Part shown: piece after piece, positions 63,066 to 64,000 of the stretch
How the letters are laid out: each line of letters begins with the position of its first letter
How positions within the stretch are numbered: position 1 is the stretch's first letter
From: Methylococcaceae bacterium
Lineage (GTDB): Bacteria > Pseudomonadota > Gammaproteobacteria > Methylococcales > Methylomonadaceae
DNA: 64,000 bases
Direction: 5' to 3'
NCBI GenBank assembly: GCA_030693065.1
Contig: JAUYBL010000037.1
Location: 62,001 to 126,000 of the forward strand
Position numbers and translations under genes: made by a program
Notes under the pieces: generated by a model
Seen by the model: only the letters and a program-made list of their open reading frames with translations
Databases searched by the model: none
What the model was told of the DNA's origin: nothing

Positions 63066-64000
63066 ATGAAAATAATTAAAGACAAGGTTGCTAAATTGTC
63101 CTTTGTTGCGCTGCTTATTACTATAACAGCTGCGATGCTTTACACTCCGACTGCATCAGCCCACGGTGAAAAATCCCAAGCTGCATTTATGCGGATGCGT
63201 ACAATTCATTGGTTCGATTTGAACTGGTCAAAGGAAGAAATTCCTGTAAACGATACTATGACCATCTCTGGTAAATTTTATGTGTTTCAAGGCTGGCCTG
63301 AAACTGTTGATAAACCAGAAGTTTCGTTCTTGAATATTGGTACTCCAGGTGCTGTATTCATACGTCAAGGTTCATGGATCGGTGGTCAATTAGTACCAAG
63401 ATCTGTATCACTTGAATTAGGTGAAACTTATGAATTTAAGGTTCTTCTAAAAGCACGTCGCCCAGGCGATTGGCATGTTCATGCAATGATGAACGTTCAA
63501 GGTGGTGGTCCAATCATTGGTCCAGGAAAATGGACTACTATAACTGGCTCAATGAAAGATTTTGTTAACCCAGTTACAACATTAACTGGCGAAACAATTG
63601 ATCTGGAAACATATAACTTAAGCAATACTTATTTCTGGCACGCATTGTGGTATGGCATAGGTTTGGCTTGGTTGGCATATTGGGTACGTAAACCATTGTT
63701 TATCCCACGTTCAATTGCAGTTGAATCTGGAAAAGCTAGCACTCTGATTACACCTACTGATAAGAAAGTTGGTATTGCATTCACTGCTGGTACTATCGCA
63801 CTTGTTGCTTGGTCAATGGCTAGCACTAATGAGCAATACCCAGTAACAACTCCATTGCAAGCAGGTTTGTTGCGTGGAATGAAAACATTTGAATTGCCTG
63901 CTAGAACTGTAAGCGTAAAAGTTGAAGATGCTACATACCGTGTACCTGGTAGAGCAATGCAGATGACTTTAACTATTACTAACAATGGTGATTCAGCTGT
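63066..64000 (+). CDS. pmoB: Particulate methane monooxygenase subunit B, 3' end outside window
   Basis: ATG at 63066 with AGAGGAGGA seven bases upstream. 311 codons are visible with no stop. A signal peptide ends at ASA before His33 (HGEKSQAAFMRMRTIHWFD), and WHVH gives His137/His139: the bis-His copper ligands at exactly the Methylococcus positions. His48 is also present. Then NTYFWHALWYGIGLAWLAYW (first membrane helix) and a second helix follow. The C-terminal cupredoxin is only begun. A short CCAGA/TCTGG hairpin lies in the pmoA-pmoB gap (about 63020-63032). Confidence 0.97.
   Translation, partial: MKIIKDKVAKLSFVALLITITAAMLYTPTASAHGEKSQAAFMRMRTIHWFDLNWSKEEIPVNDTMTISGKFYVFQGWPETVDKPEVSFLNIGTPGAVFIRQGSWIGGQLVPRSVSLELGETYEFKVLLKARRPGDWHVHAMMNVQGGGPIIGPGKWTTITGSMKDFVNPVTTLTGETIDLETYNLSNTYFWHALWYGIGLAWLAYWVRKPLFIPRSIAVESGKASTLITPTDKKVGIAFTAGTIALVAWSMASTNEQYPVTTPLQAGLLRGMKTFELPARTVSVKVEDATYRVPGRAMQMTLTITNNGDSA

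Noticed and set aside
1-64000. CRISPR array, tRNA, rRNA, prophage or replication origin
   Set aside because: No regularly spaced repeats, cloverleaf-like sequences, phage genes or DnaA-box clusters were noticed by eye; a tRNA scan would confirm.

Overview
This window comes from a gammaproteobacterial (type I, Methylococcales) methanotroph. The decisive evidence is the particulate methane monooxygenase operon pmoC-pmoA-pmoB at the right edge (61339 to the window end). PmoC has the Asp128/His132/His145 copper-site pattern and PmoB has His33, His137 and His139. The housekeeping genes (polA, relA, engB, rpmE, cysI, nhaD) fit a gammaproteobacterial chromosome. I do not assign a genus.

Layout. (1) 1-16.8 kb is a cell-surface secretion locus. 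It holds the 3' end of a giant filamentous-haemagglutinin-type exoprotein with a DUF3739-like C-terminus, a small PEP-CTERM-like protein on the other strand, and then a forward gene run: an ExbB fused to a periplasmic DUF2341 + LamG-like module, ExbD, TonB, a beta-barrel porin, a periplasmic coiled-coil protein and a TpsB/FhaC-type outer-membrane transporter. A good terminator closes the run. A receiver-less sigma-54 activator follows. I consider this TonB-linked two-partner-secretion locus the best candidate for an incompletely described system. (2) 18-29 kb is mostly minus-strand housekeeping and signalling: DUF2058, a GGDEF diguanylate cyclase, DsbA, cytochrome c4, EngB, an MBL-fold hydrolase, an HDOD protein, DNA polymerase I and RelA. 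(3) 29-35 kb makes sugar nucleotides for surface polysaccharide (UDP-glucose dehydrogenase, RfbC-D-B-A), with a Uma2-family gene translationally coupled inside the run. It ends in two palindromic intergenic repeats. (4) 35-38 kb carries the complete AmmeMemoRadiSam trio. (5) 38-45 kb is a haem d1 locus: a DUF5765 membrane protein, a cytochrome cd1-family protein, two small c-type cytochromes, a DUF2380-like protein, NirF, and NirD-L-G-H. NirJ, NirE and NirN homologues are not adjacent. (6) 45-48 kb is a photolyase / DUF2256 / FeS-photolyase cluster. A decayed IS701-like element follows. (7) 49-59 kb holds a repeat-containing lipoprotein, an SbcC without SbcD next to it, a DUF4870-like membrane protein, CysI plus DUF934, NhaD and an AmpG-like permease. 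(8) 58.8-60.1 kb is a graveyard containing a broken ISXO2/IS1595 transposase. (9) 60-64 kb holds rpmE, a hypothetical protein and pmoCAB with its promoter and leader hairpins.

How the genes work together (inference). pmoCAB supplies carbon and energy. The cd1/haem d1 genes and the cytochromes point to nitrogen-oxide respiration under low oxygen. The sugar-nucleotide operon and the TPS/TonB locus both build the cell surface, and DsbA could form the C-terminal disulfide predicted for the giant exoprotein. No tRNA, rRNA or CRISPR array was seen. All family names are from reading the sequence and memory; no database search was run.
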